A stretch of 64,000 nt of DNA from Medicago truncatula. Its lineage: Eukaryota; Streptophyta; Magnoliopsida; Fabales; Fabaceae. Within the stretch, counting starts at the first letter, position 1; each line of letters opens with the position of its first letter. The notes under the pieces are model-generated. The model was not told the origin of the DNA. It did no database searches and saw nothing but the letters and a program-made list of their open reading frames with translations. This document shows, piece by piece, positions 13,060 to 23,407 of this stretch. The DNA is taken from NCBI RefSeq assembly GCF_003473485.1, contig NC_053044.1, positions 52,182,091 to 52,246,090 of the forward strand. Reading direction: 5' to 3'. Position numbers and translations under genes: made by a program.

Positions 13060-13960
13060 AGGAAAAATGAATTATATTATTACGAAAAACACTCTCCTCA
13101 ACACAAGGCGTAACATAGTAGAATGCAAAAGTTACAACATCAACACTAATTCAAACAAAAGAAAATAAAAAGGACAACATGGATTAGCCAATACCCAAAC
13201 ACACCAGAGAACTGAGCCACAAGTTATGATAACGAAAAACAATGTTTGCGAATTTTGCCTTCAGCCACAAAAAAGAAAGCAGCTTAACATTATCTAAAAG
13301 CTTAAGTGAGGAGTTTGCTTTGTTATTAAAAATCATGTTATTCCTTTCCTTTCAAATAACCCAAGTACACACAAACCATATCAGAAGCATAAATGAACGT
13401 CTTGATCGAGCATGCTAAGTTGTCAAACTGTAAGAGCTGATCAAAAATACTTGTTGGATCAACCGGAGAAAAATCTAGCCAATTTCGCACTAGATGTCAC
13501 AAAGAACCAAAAAAATTGCATTCCAAAAACAAATAGCTTTCCAAATCACCACAACCACTAACGAACAGCTGAGAGTCATGAGGGATAATGCCTCTTCTAA
13601 ATAAATTGTCTTTTGTGGGCAAACTATTCCAAAGTAGTTGTCACGCAAACAAAGACACCTTCAAAAAATAACATCTTTATGCTAAATAAGATGCGAGACA
13701 TATGTAAAATGACGAGGAACCCTACTAGTGAGAAGATAATACACACCACAAATAGTATAACCATCATTTAGTTCCAAAAACTATAGTCAGCTATCCTGAA
13801 TATCAACATGTAGAGTCGCAGTGAGAAGTAAAATTTTATACTCCCCTACCAACTCTTCTGCCCACACCAACAATCTCCATCCACTTTCAAGCCTCGCCAC
13901 CGTCGCTCAACCTAAAGCAAACATAATGTTCGCAGGTGTTCTACTTGAACTTCTAAATTT
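13060..13960 (-). mobile_element. L1-type LINE relic (zinc-binding RT domain and 3' part)
   Basis: Conceptual translation of the minus strand, with several stops, gives WLLEPNDGYTICGVYYLLTS, NSLPTKDNLFRRGI, VRNWLDFSPVD and FDNLACSIKTFIYASD in that order. This order is characteristic of the C-terminal zf-RVT region of plant L1 LINEs. The element is decayed and non-coding. Confidence 0.75.
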
Positions 13961-14207
13961 CTAATTGTAATCGTGGTTAGGGACAATGTACTTCAAGTGG
14001 TACCCTTACCATGGCCCCAAACTTTGTGTACCCATTGAAAACGGTAATTCATCATGTTTGTAAGCTTTTCGTACTTGTTCAAAGCCTTTAACTTTAAGTC
14101 TTAAGTCTTGATTGCTCAAAAAAAAAAGTTCTCAAGTCTTGAACAAATACATTTATTGATTTGATTTTAATATTACTTTAATTTTTTTTTATCAATATTA
14201 TTTATAA

Positions 14208-14491
14208 GACGTAAATGCACTTTTGGCCCCCTATGTTTGCCGTCGTAGCAATTTTGGTCCACTAACAAAAAAAATGCAATTTTAACCCCCTAATTTTCGC
14301 AACTATGCTGAGAAGCCGCCACATGTCCCAAAAAAGGGGTCAAAATCACAACTTTTTTTTGTAAAGATAATGGGTCAAAAGACTCTATTTCCCTAAACAT
14401 GGCAAAATTAGGGGGTCAAAATTGCATTTTTTTTGTTAGGGGGCCAAAATTGCTACGGCGGCAAACAAGGAAGCCAAAAGTGCATTTAAGC
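14208..14491. mobile_element. Mutator-type MITE with 10-bp flanking repeat
   Basis: The terminal arms are inverted: taaatgcacttttggc at the left and gccaaaagtgcattta at the right. A further inward pair is tttgccg/cggcaaa. The word TTATTTATAA flanks the element exactly at 14198-14207 and 14492-14501. A 9-10 bp duplication fits the MULE superfamily. The element is 284 bp with no coding capacity. Confidence 0.8.
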
Positions 14492-14659
14492 TTATTTATA
14501 AAGACTATATTCATGCAACAATTGATCGACCATTAACGTGTCTAATAGCTCTTCACTTCCATCAACCAACGGTTTTTCGCTTGAGTTCACAGTAGTATTA
14601 TTTTGACACAGAAAACCTACACATAATAAGATATATTTAGTATTTTTTTTAAGTAAAGA

Positions 14660-15185
14660 GAGAAAAAAATTAAAAGTTGATCCTCACTATGTGTGTATCG
14701 AGGTGTGGCAGTACTGAGTCGGCATCCCACTTGTTTCTTTATTGTGACGTTTTTGGTTCTTCATGGCAGCATATCAGGTGTTGGAGAGGCGTGTCTCTGG
14801 AGCTGATTCCTCAAAGTATTAGACATCATTTATATCAATTTACTCACTTTACAGGTCAATCAAAGGCTCCCAGGTCGTTTTTACAACTAATTTGGCTTAT
14901 TTGTGTTTGGTTGATTTGGAATGAACGTAACAACAAACTATTCAATAACATTGAAACACCAATTACTAAGCTTGTAGAAAAAGCAAAATTTCATTCGTTT
15001 TGGTGTTTAAATGCTAATAACAACACTTTTGTGTACGACTCTCAGAGATGGTGGTCGGACCCTTTACTTTGCCTGGTTATCGACTGACCTTTTTTTTGTA
15101 ATTAATTTGTTTGACATATCGTTTCTCGGGATGGATTCTTAGGTACACCTCCATTTTGATTTCTTAAAAATAAAAAAAAAAATTA
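14660..15185 (+). mobile_element. 5'-truncated L1-type LINE with open zf-RVT frame
   Basis: An uninterrupted frame at 14677-15087 (136 codons) encodes the zinc-binding reverse-transcriptase tail of L1 LINEs: CGSTESASHLFLYCDVFG, QLIWLICVWLIWNERNNKLF and RWWSDPLLC. A 3' UTR-like stretch and an A run at about 15172-15184 follow. The 5' portion (endonuclease and RT core) is missing, so it cannot move by itself. Flanking words aaaaaattaaaag and aaaaattaaag may be a target duplication but are confounded by the poly(A). Confidence 0.85.
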
Positions 15186-15193
15186 AAGTCAAA

Positions 15194-15527
15194 ATTGTTC
15201 TCTCTCCGTCCCATAATAACTGAGCCATTTGCAAAAAAAAAAAGTCCCAAAATAACTAAGTCATTTTACTTTTTAATACAATATTAATTACTTTTTTCTC
15301 TTTATAACTCTAATTAATATTACTTTCATTGTACCAAAAAAAAAAAAAAATATTACTTTCATCATTTTCAATTCAATATATTTCACTTTACATTTATGAT
15401 AGTGGAGAATGCATCAATACTTAACAAATGCACTTAAAACTATTTTTTTTTTCTTCTTCATTTATACACTTTTCTTAATACGTGTGAAATGAACTTTTTG
15501 CTCGGTTAATCCGAGACGGAGGGAGTA
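15194..15527. mobile_element. Stowaway-type MITE, second member
   Basis: The ends TCTCTCTCCGTCCCATAAT and GAGACGGAGGGAGTA are inverted. It shares the internal 3' block acacttttcttaat-gtgtgaaa with the MITE at 8600-8906, so both belong to one family. It abuts the LINE end at 15185. Confidence 0.75.
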
Positions 15528-16364
15528 TATTTTTACTGTGTACGTAGAAACACAAACGTGTGTCAAAATAACATTTCTAAATAAATAAATGGATTTTCAT
15601 CTCATGCATACATCATTGTGGTCCTTTTAATTTCAAGTCTTCAACCACTGATGACCAACTGAATTTCACGAGTGATGAGTGAAAACAGCTCCAATAATGG
15701 ATCGGTTGATGTTGAATTTTAGCTGGAATTGACAATGATTTTAACGCAAAGTAGGAGTCAGTCACAGCTTTGCTGCGAGCTAGATACTTGACTTTAGTTT
15801 AGAATCAAATTAAATTAAGGGGAACACTAATTTAAAATTTAAAATTTAAAATGTAGAACATCATGGGAAACTAAATATATATACCTTCAAAAAAGAAAAG
15901 TATAAATCGGATATCACTAAGTGTTATTTTATCCAAAGTATTCTCAACTGCATTCCAAATGGTCTACATGAAAATCTCCAATTTTCTTTTATTTCTCGAT
16001 TTTTGTGAAATTTATTTTATTCTTTTGTGCGTAACTTTTCTTTTTATGACGTAAAGAGAAATAGATCTTCCTTGTTTGTTCTACTAAATCTAAACATATA
16101 TACATGAAAAGGAGAACCAACTATAGCATTTAGTTAAAGTGAGAGGACCCTTAAAAAAGAGTTAAAGTAAGAAGAATGAAAGATTATGAAGCATACACAA
16201 TCACTGATTCCCCTCCCATTTTGATTTGAGCAAGTGTTCATTATTCAAATATATTTAACCTAGATATATATATCGTGCATGCGTCTCAATCAAGTAGCAC
16301 TGAAGCAGTTAAATTCTCGATCAAAACCCCAAACGTGAATTTGTAATGAAGTAACCTTGTATAA

Positions 16365-16573
16365 CACTATCAACTGGGGGATTAATATTGCTGTTTTTGG
16401 TGGGGTTTAGGTTGTTTCCTTGTAAATTCTGTAAATATTGCTGATACTCCAGATTCGTTTCTTGGTGTTTCTCCTTCGCATATCTTATGCCAGGAAGACC
16501 TTTTATCGTGGTAATATAATTCATTTTAGTCTCTTAAAAAAAAAAAAAAACACTATCAACTGGGGGATTAATA
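16365..16573 (+). mobile_element. 5'-truncated LINE 3' UTR insertion with 23-bp target duplication
   Basis: The insert is 16388-16550. It ends in 14-15 A residues and contains the plant L1 3' UTR words ttctccttcgcatatcttat and gaccttttatcgtgg. The host word beginning cactatcaactgggggatta occurs at 16365-16387 and again at 16551-16573, giving a clean 23-bp target duplication. The short open frame across it on the minus strand is not a gene. Confidence 0.88.
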
Positions 16574-18477
16574 GATATTAGATTAGATAGGATAATTGAA
16601 TAGTTGATCCGAATATGCTCACTCAACTACTTTGGTGCGGCAAATTAGAATGTGACTATTCAATTGCACACTTAATCTGAAATTTCGTTGTTAAAGATCA
16701 AAACACAAGAGTGAAGTATGAACAGTATATAATAAGATTCCCTCTACTCAATAGTAAGAGCCATCCATATATGAAGTTAATGACCCTTAATTAATTTCAT
16801 TATATATAATTTGAAAATGTATTAGATATTAAAAAAAATCCGAATCCAAATGATGAAACAAAAGGAAAATGATAGCAGCTTTGTTTCCACTTTGCCCACA
16901 TTATTTATTCTCCTTTATCCCTGATTGATCATTGTGACCTATTTCATCATATACAAACATCGAATCATGCATTATATTATGTAGTGCGTTTTCACTATGG
17001 TGTTGGATTGGGACCCAATAACCACATTAGTAGAAGGTAACTCTCCTAAAAAGGATAAGAACTTTCCTTTTATTTTTATTTTCTATAAAGTATGTGACAA
17101 TATTGCATCATCCAGCCAAAGATGTGTCTTTTTAGATGCATTATATTTATTAGTGCTCTATAGTAGGAGCTAGTTCAAATACAACTCACTCCCTTATAGA
17201 AAATATTACATAAAATAGGGACATAAGAATTCAAAAGTATAATTAAAATTATGTGAACACTCAGATACTTCAGAATTTTGTTAGATACCTATCCACCAGC
17301 CAATTATATAATATCATATCGTTTTTTATAATTAATTATTTTAAAGTAATTTAAATTTTAAATCAACTTTGTACACAAAGTCTTGATACCCAACAAAATT
17401 TTAGAGTACCAAAGAACTTTTTCTTAAATGTTTTATGTTGTCACATATTTATACTTAGACATGTTATTTTATAATTATTTTAATTTAATAAATTAAATAA
17501 CTAAACAAAAAATTGTTTATAAAATATAATTAATATTGTTTTGAATTATGAATTATTGTTACAAACGGATATTTTTCTTTCAAAAAGTGCAGAAACTACT
17601 GTTGTAGCCAATTATTATTTTTAAACCCTGCATTTTTCTAAAGTGCAAGTTTTCTCCAAATGACATCACCCTTAATCCATCGAGTACAAAACATATACAA
17701 TTTGCATAATGCATGGCCCCCTTCCTTCTTTCTTTTCTCCCGCTACTACAATGATAGCACATAACCTGGTCCACACAACAAGATGTTCATAATCAAACAA
17801 AGCACATGTCATAACTGGATAATGCATGCGGTTCGCTAGGTTTTTATTTTTTTGGAATTAACATCTATTTTGGTTCGTAAATGTTTGAGTCATTATCATT
17901 ATGGTCCGTAATTGTTATTGTAAATATATCTTTAACTTTCTTTTTTCCTTGTAATCTTATAGACTAAATTGGTTAACAAAAAATACATTTGAAGATCAAA
18001 TGGTTATAGAAAAACATATTAGATTATTAAAAGAACCAACTAAAGAGATACTTGAAGGTGTATTAACAATTTTGATACATTTGAAAACTATTATAAGAGT
18101 GTCTCTCACATTCAGAGATTAAAACGCCGTTTACTATCTTTTTGTCAAAATAAGTCTTGTTTAAATACCATAGCATTTCTTTCATTTCATTTTTTAAGGT
18201 CTTTGAAAGCCTTATTTAACCCTTCATCCATAATTATTCAAGTCATTTTGACCAATTATGTTTTACCCCTTCATATAATTTGGTATTTCCCTACAAATTC
18301 CCCCCAAACTTTTGCCTGGGTTGCATCATTTATCGATGTGGCTCCCAACCGTCGTCATAGTCAAAACGACTTTAATTAAATTAAAAATGCGATAGTTCAA
18401 AAGACAAAAATATAATTAAAGATTTAAAAATAGAGTAAAATATATGATTTGATAAATACATTTGCCATTTCATATAT
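16574..18477. other. Gene-free AT-rich stretch
   Basis: No gene is supported. About 17855-18150 has low-copy-repeat character (words ttttggttcgtaaatgtttg and atggtccgtaattg), similar in style to MULE-type MITEs, but I could not fix termini. Confidence 0.4.
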
Positions 18478-18478
18478 G

Positions 18479-19147
18479 GCTGTGTTTGGTAACACAAAAA
18501 AGTTAGCTTATAGTTTATTGGACTAGCTTATAAGCTTGTTTTTGTAGAATGAGACGTGTTTGGTAAAAAACTTTTTTCATTAGCTTATAGTATTTTTTGA
18601 GAAGCTAATTCAAGTAGCTTTTAAGCTTATAGCTTTTTATATTTTCTTCCAATTTTAACCTTTTATTAATTTAGTTTAATTTAATTTGAATTAGAAAAAC
18701 AATCCATAACTGCCCACGTTTAGCATCATGATATGGCTTTTCAATTTTTTTTGTTCACGTTCCTTTTTACATGCTCTTAATTCAATGATAGATAATTTTA
18801 TATAAAATTTACAATAAACAGTGATGCAAGTTTAGTCGAGTAAAATTCATGAAAATGAAGTTTTGTTAAATAAAAATTATCAATTGAATTAATAAATACA
18901 TTTTATCATCTAGGAGATGAAAATATTTTGAAATAAATTTAAACATTTAAAAAGAAATACATTAAGTAATAAAAATTGTATATGATTTATAAAAAAAACA
19001 CAAACATGCCCTGTTACGTCATTTTATATTTATCAGCTACTTCAACAGTTAATTTTACCAAACACTTTTTATTTTAATTTTTAATAAGTTAACTTTTCAG
19101 CTATCAGCTACCAGCTAGCTTATAGCTTCTTTTTACCAAACACACCT
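18479..19147. mobile_element. MITE with TGTGTTTGGT termini and long inverted arms
   Basis: The left end GGCTGTGTTTGGTAACAC and right end ACCAAACACACCT are inverted. Further inward, agcttatagtttattggac... faces ...ctagcttatagcttc, another inverted pair. The AGCTTATAG-rich arms are characteristic of a hAT-like MITE group in dicots. No clear 8-bp duplication was seen. Confidence 0.7.
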
Positions 19148-19960
19148 ATAATCTATTATCATTTTTCTAGTCAAGGAAAAAAATGCTCATCTTATCTTAT
19201 ACTAAATATACAGGTCTTATTATTTTATTTGTAAACCTATATAAGACAAAATAGCAATAAATAAATTTATTTTGTCAAAAAAATATACAAATTTAATTTA
19301 CAATCATCTAATTTTCCCCGCATCTCACTCCTTTTGCTCAAACACTATTAGGACCAGATTCCAAAATGAAAAACTCAAAACCGTGTCACAACTCACAACT
19401 TGTACAACAATTTTTAGATTCTTTGGAAATTGAAATAGTGCTCACCGAAATCCTACCTAACAAAGAAAGGGGTACCCTAATGTACTGCCCTTAGCCCCTT
19501 ACCCTCCAAGCTTGTTTATTACACTTACACCAACAAAACAGGCCAAAGTCCGTGACTTCACTAAATGAAAACAATACCATGTCCTTTTTTTTTTTATAAA
19601 CAAAATTACATTTTTTAGATATATTAAATAATTAATATATTTAATATTTATTATAAACTAGATACATTAATTATTCAATATATTTAAATAAAATAAAGTT
19701 TTGATTATAATAATGATTGAAACTAGTAAAGATTAATCTCTCAAGTTAGATATCAACGTAAAAAACGATTAATCTTTAAAATTAGATATTGACGCAATGA
19801 GCGCAATAGAAAACAAAACTTTTCATCAAAATATCTTAAAATTATTTCATTTTCATGATGAATGTATTCAAACACAAACTTTTAATTAAGTTGGAAGAGA
19901 TTTATCTCATTTAAACACTAGTTAACCCACCTTTTCTCTTCATTTGATCATTTTTCACCC

Positions 19961-19969
19961 TTATAAATA
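19961..19969 (+). promoter_or_regulatory. Candidate TATA box of the GDU gene
   Basis: TTATAAATA lies 143 bp upstream of the GDU start codon. A pyrimidine-rich leader (ctccaccttttc, ttcacctctttatttctctc) follows, as usual for plant 5' UTRs. Confidence 0.6.
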
Positions 19970-20111
19970 CCCCTCACCCCTTCTCCACCTTTTCAATTCA
20001 CTTCAACCTTCTTAATCATCTATCTCACATTCTTCACCTCTTTATTTCTCTCTACCAAATTAAAACCAATCTCAAACACCAGAAACATTTTTCAAATCAA
20101 AATCAACAAAC

Positions 20112-20585
20112 ATGAGAAGCATCACAACATCTTCAACTAGTTACTCATCATTAGCACCTTCATCCACAGCTTCAATGATGAATCACTCATCATGGCACTC
20201 ACCAATTCCTTACCTTTTTGGAGGCTTAGCAGCCATGTTAGGTCTCATAGCTTTTGCACTGTTAATTTTAGCTTGTTCTTATTGGAGACTCACTGGTCAA
20301 TTACTAGACGAAGAAAATAACAGCAACAACAGAAACATGGAGAATGAAAAAGAAGGTGAAAATTCAAACAAAGAATCTGTGAAAGTTTATGAAGAGAAAG
20401 TTCTTGTCATTATGGCTGGTGATCAGAACCCAACGTTTTTAGCTACACCTGTTTTTCCAAAATCATCTTCTGTTATGAATCTAGATGCGAATCACTCGGA
20501 TGAACAACGCGAAAACCATGAAACTGTTGAGAAATCAGAGAAAGAAGAAATGGAAACAGAAGAACAGAGTCAGTCAGTAACATAA
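20112..20585 (+). CDS. GDU: GLUTAMINE DUMPER family protein
   Basis: Intronless 157-aa protein. After a Ser/Thr-rich N-terminus comes SPIPYLFGGLAAMLGLIAF, the start of a single membrane helix (about residues 34-56) ending LILACSYW. The cytosolic tail carries the diagnostic VIMAGD motif at residues 99-104, and the end is Glu-rich. GDU proteins are small plant plasma-membrane proteins that modulate amino-acid export. VIMAG is the conserved motif recognised by the LOG2 ubiquitin ligase in Arabidopsis. Length and layout match the family, and single-exon structure is usual. A neighbour in Arabidopsis COL4's block is GDU5 (memory), so this may be the orthologue, but the family member number is not assignable from the bases alone. 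Confidence 0.93.
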   Translation: MRSITTSSTSYSSLAPSSTASMMNHSSWHSPIPYLFGGLAAMLGLIAFALLILACSYWRLTGQLLDEENNSNNRNMENEKEGENSNKESVKVYEEKVLVIMAGDQNPTFLATPVFPKSSSVMNLDANHSDEQRENHETVEKSEKEEMETEEQSQSVT

Positions 20586-21859
20586 TTTGTTTTTATTTTC
20601 TTAATTTTATCTATTTTCTTCCATGATTCGGGAAGTGTAAATTTAAGATGAGATAAATTTGTTATAATCTGAAATTAATAATTTCTTATAATCTTTGGTG
20701 TTATGACTTATGAATGATTTTGAGCTTGAGAAAAAAGGAAGTAATTATGGTTGATGAGTAGTAGTGAGAAGCAAGTAAACAGAACAGTGTATGACTGCGT
20801 AACGAAATTTGTGTGCTTAAAATAAAAATGAAATAGATGACGTAACCGGAATAATAAAGACAAATTATACCGTCTCTGTTGTAAACTTTCCATTCTTATG
20901 CAGTTATTCTTTTCTTGGTATTATTTTATTTTTAAGTAAATGACAAATTTTTTTTTTTTGGTTACAGAAGCTAAGAAAGTAAATGACAAATTCAAGCTTA
21001 AATAAACTTGTGAGAGAAGAAAATGAGAAACTTACAAATACACCAACCGCTCAAGAAAGGAGTAGTAGTGGTATTGTTATTTTCTTATTTCATAAGAACA
21101 AGTAATTTATACAGCACTGGTAGTAGTAACTCATTATTTCCTTTTTTCCTATTCTAAAGAATAAAAAAACTTAACTTCAATAATCATTAATCAGCTCTTT
21201 TTATCGCATTAACATTCCTGGACAAAGGAGTAAAAAAAAATCTTGGATACAAAATGTAGTAAAACATCACAATACTACTACATTAATGATTTTCACGGGA
21301 AGCAGGATGGAAAAAAGACACGCGTGTGCTTCTCTCATTGGATGCAACGAGTCAACGAGATATGTGTTATGCTGCTACGCATAGCCGCATCGCTGGCTTC
21401 CAAACACACAAAAAGCAACAATTAAATGCAACTTTTTTGTACAACTCTTTTCGTGTAGTACTCAAACTTTGAACTTGGGCAAGTAATTGATTATTGAGTT
21501 GTTGTTGCATCACTCTAATCGCACTTCGAACATCTTCAATGGAGAATCGTCTGTTTAACACGAACCTCATTTCTTGGCACATTTAATGTAAATTAATATG
21601 TGATTTATTTGTAAAAAATATTGTTCCAAAATGAACAATCCTTTTCATCTTCAAGATAATATTAATTTCAAATAATATTATTTTCATTACTCCTAAGTCA
21701 GCGCATTGCGCTAATAACAATAGCATCCTCTCTCTCTCTCTCTGAACAAGGGATCACTGTGATTAAGTACTTTATCCGTTCATTTCTAATACATCAAATC
21801 CTGTCCAAAACAACAACAAAAATAGTACTCCAACATCATTGCTATTTGTTTAACATGCA
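20586..21859. other. Gene-free stretch downstream of GDU
   Basis: The GDU 3' UTR is expected in the first few hundred bases. A (CT)n microsatellite lies at about 21728-21745. A 71-codon open frame on the minus strand (21582-21367) shows no recognised domain and is not called as a gene. Confidence 0.4.
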
Positions 21860-23060
21860 CAAGATGAATTTAATCAGAACCAGTCTTCTAAATTGGATTG
21901 TAAGAACATTGATTATTATCAACCACCTTGAAAAATCTTCAAATTTGCATACCTCTTCCACAATTTTGCATACCTCTCCCACAATCTTTGAATGCATGAA
22001 GCATAATCTCATATTACAAACATAACACAAGTCATTATCGGTCATGGTACACTGTTTCTTCTTATCGTCATTAGAGTTCGCCAAATCTTCCACAACAAAA
22101 ACTTGATCTTTTTAGGTCCCTTCCAACACCACGTTAATACATTTAGCAGTAACTGAATTATTTATCAAACTGCTCACTCGTAATAGAGACGCGTAGGCTA
22201 GAAATTCCCATAATTTTTCCTTTCCAGGCAATTAAATCTCGTTGATCAATTCTATGAGAGGGAATGGCGAGGATAGCATCAATCACATACCAAGGCAGCT
22301 TTTTTCTCAGCTAAACCACATCTCAATTACCTAAACGAGTGATGTATGATTTTTGTTGGTTTTGACTTTTAAGTTATGGCTTATGTGACACAGACTCCAT
22401 TCCATTTCATCATAATTCATAGATGTCACACTATTAATCATTAATTCATATTCCAAGCAGATCTTAATCCAAGGCCTCCACATTTTATAGGAGAGAAAAT
22501 TGATCCGAAGGCTTTGTTTGGGAGTTTGAGGGGAGGAAGAGCTTTGGAGGGACCGAAATATAGTGGAAAATTGAGAAATCTTTGACAAAATAGTATTTTG
22601 TGAAAGACGAGTTACAGATTTGGCAAGGGTAATTCTATCAGCTATGGAAATAATATTTGACTTTCAGTTAGTTAGTATCTAAGCAACCTTATCAAAAGGA
22701 TAAACTGATAGGTACCTGTTCTGGTTTTGTTATGCAATAGGGGCACACCAAAATATTTCGTCAAGTCCTTTCTGCTTCGAAAGCCCAAGGTTCTACCCAA
22801 ATCACTCTTGATTATTGTATTGCCTGTTAACATTTTTTCAAAAGCAAATTCTAGTATTCTCAATACTTACCTTTAGCCCTGAGATTTTGGAAAAAATGCC
22901 AATAACATTCTTGATCATCCGCAAAGCTCTTTTATTGCTGTTTCAATTTTCATTCAACACTCTTCCTAAACTCAATCAGATCGATACAAACAACCTCAGT
23001 TTCTTGGAAGCGGAACATAGTAGATGATTGAAGCCCGATGGAAAAAGCAGTTAATTGATC
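21860..23060 (-). mobile_element. L1-type LINE relic (RT C-terminal and zinc-binding region)
   Basis: Reading the minus strand from 23060 downward gives, in LINE order but with stops and shifts: ISGLKVSIENTRI, GFRSRKDLTKYFGVPLLHNK, ISIADRITLAKS, CGGLGLRSAWNMN, IDAILAIPSHRIDQRDLIAW, GPKKIKFLLWKI and MTDNDLCYVCN. Each corresponds to a known block of plant L1 reverse transcriptase and its zf-RVT tail. It is heavily decayed. Confidence 0.8.
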
Positions 23061-23168
23061 GTGTTCAATTTTTTTGAAATAATATATTTTAAAATTGCAG
23101 TATGATGTGTCAAAATTATGAGTACTGATTGGTTCAGACATTTATTTGCTTAAAAAAAAAGTTTTTTT

Positions 23169-23360
23169 TAGATTACCTTTGAAAAATGGTGGGTAATTTA
23201 CCCACCAACCAATCATAATGTGCAATTTATTGGTGGGTAATTTACCCAACCAACCAATCATAATGTCCAATCATAGTTTATGGATACCACCTAAAAAGGT
23301 GAATGTTTATTGGTTGGGATAAATTACCCACAATTTTTCCATAGATATCCTAGTTGTCAC
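23169..23360. mobile_element. MITE of the GGTGGGTAATTTACC family, inverted relative to the 10.3 kb copy
   Basis: It opens TTAGATTACCTTTGAAAAAT and ends TCCTAGTTGTCA, the reverse order of the copy at 10313-10487. The shared arm GGTGGGTAATTTACCC is duplicated within its left half. It ends about 50 bp upstream of the next gene's start codon and so forms part of that gene's promoter. Confidence 0.75.
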
Positions 23361-23379
23361 AGAAAAAAAAAAATTAAGG

Positions 23380-23389
23380 TTTAGGGTTT
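23380..23389. promoter_or_regulatory. Telo-box upstream of the I29-like gene
   Basis: TTTAGGGTTT (complement AAACCCTAAA) lies 19 bp before the ATG at 23408. Telo-boxes near transcription starts are a known plant promoter element for translation-related and mitochondrial-protein genes. Confidence 0.5.
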
Positions 23390-23407
23390 TGGAAATCGTC
23401 TTCTAGA

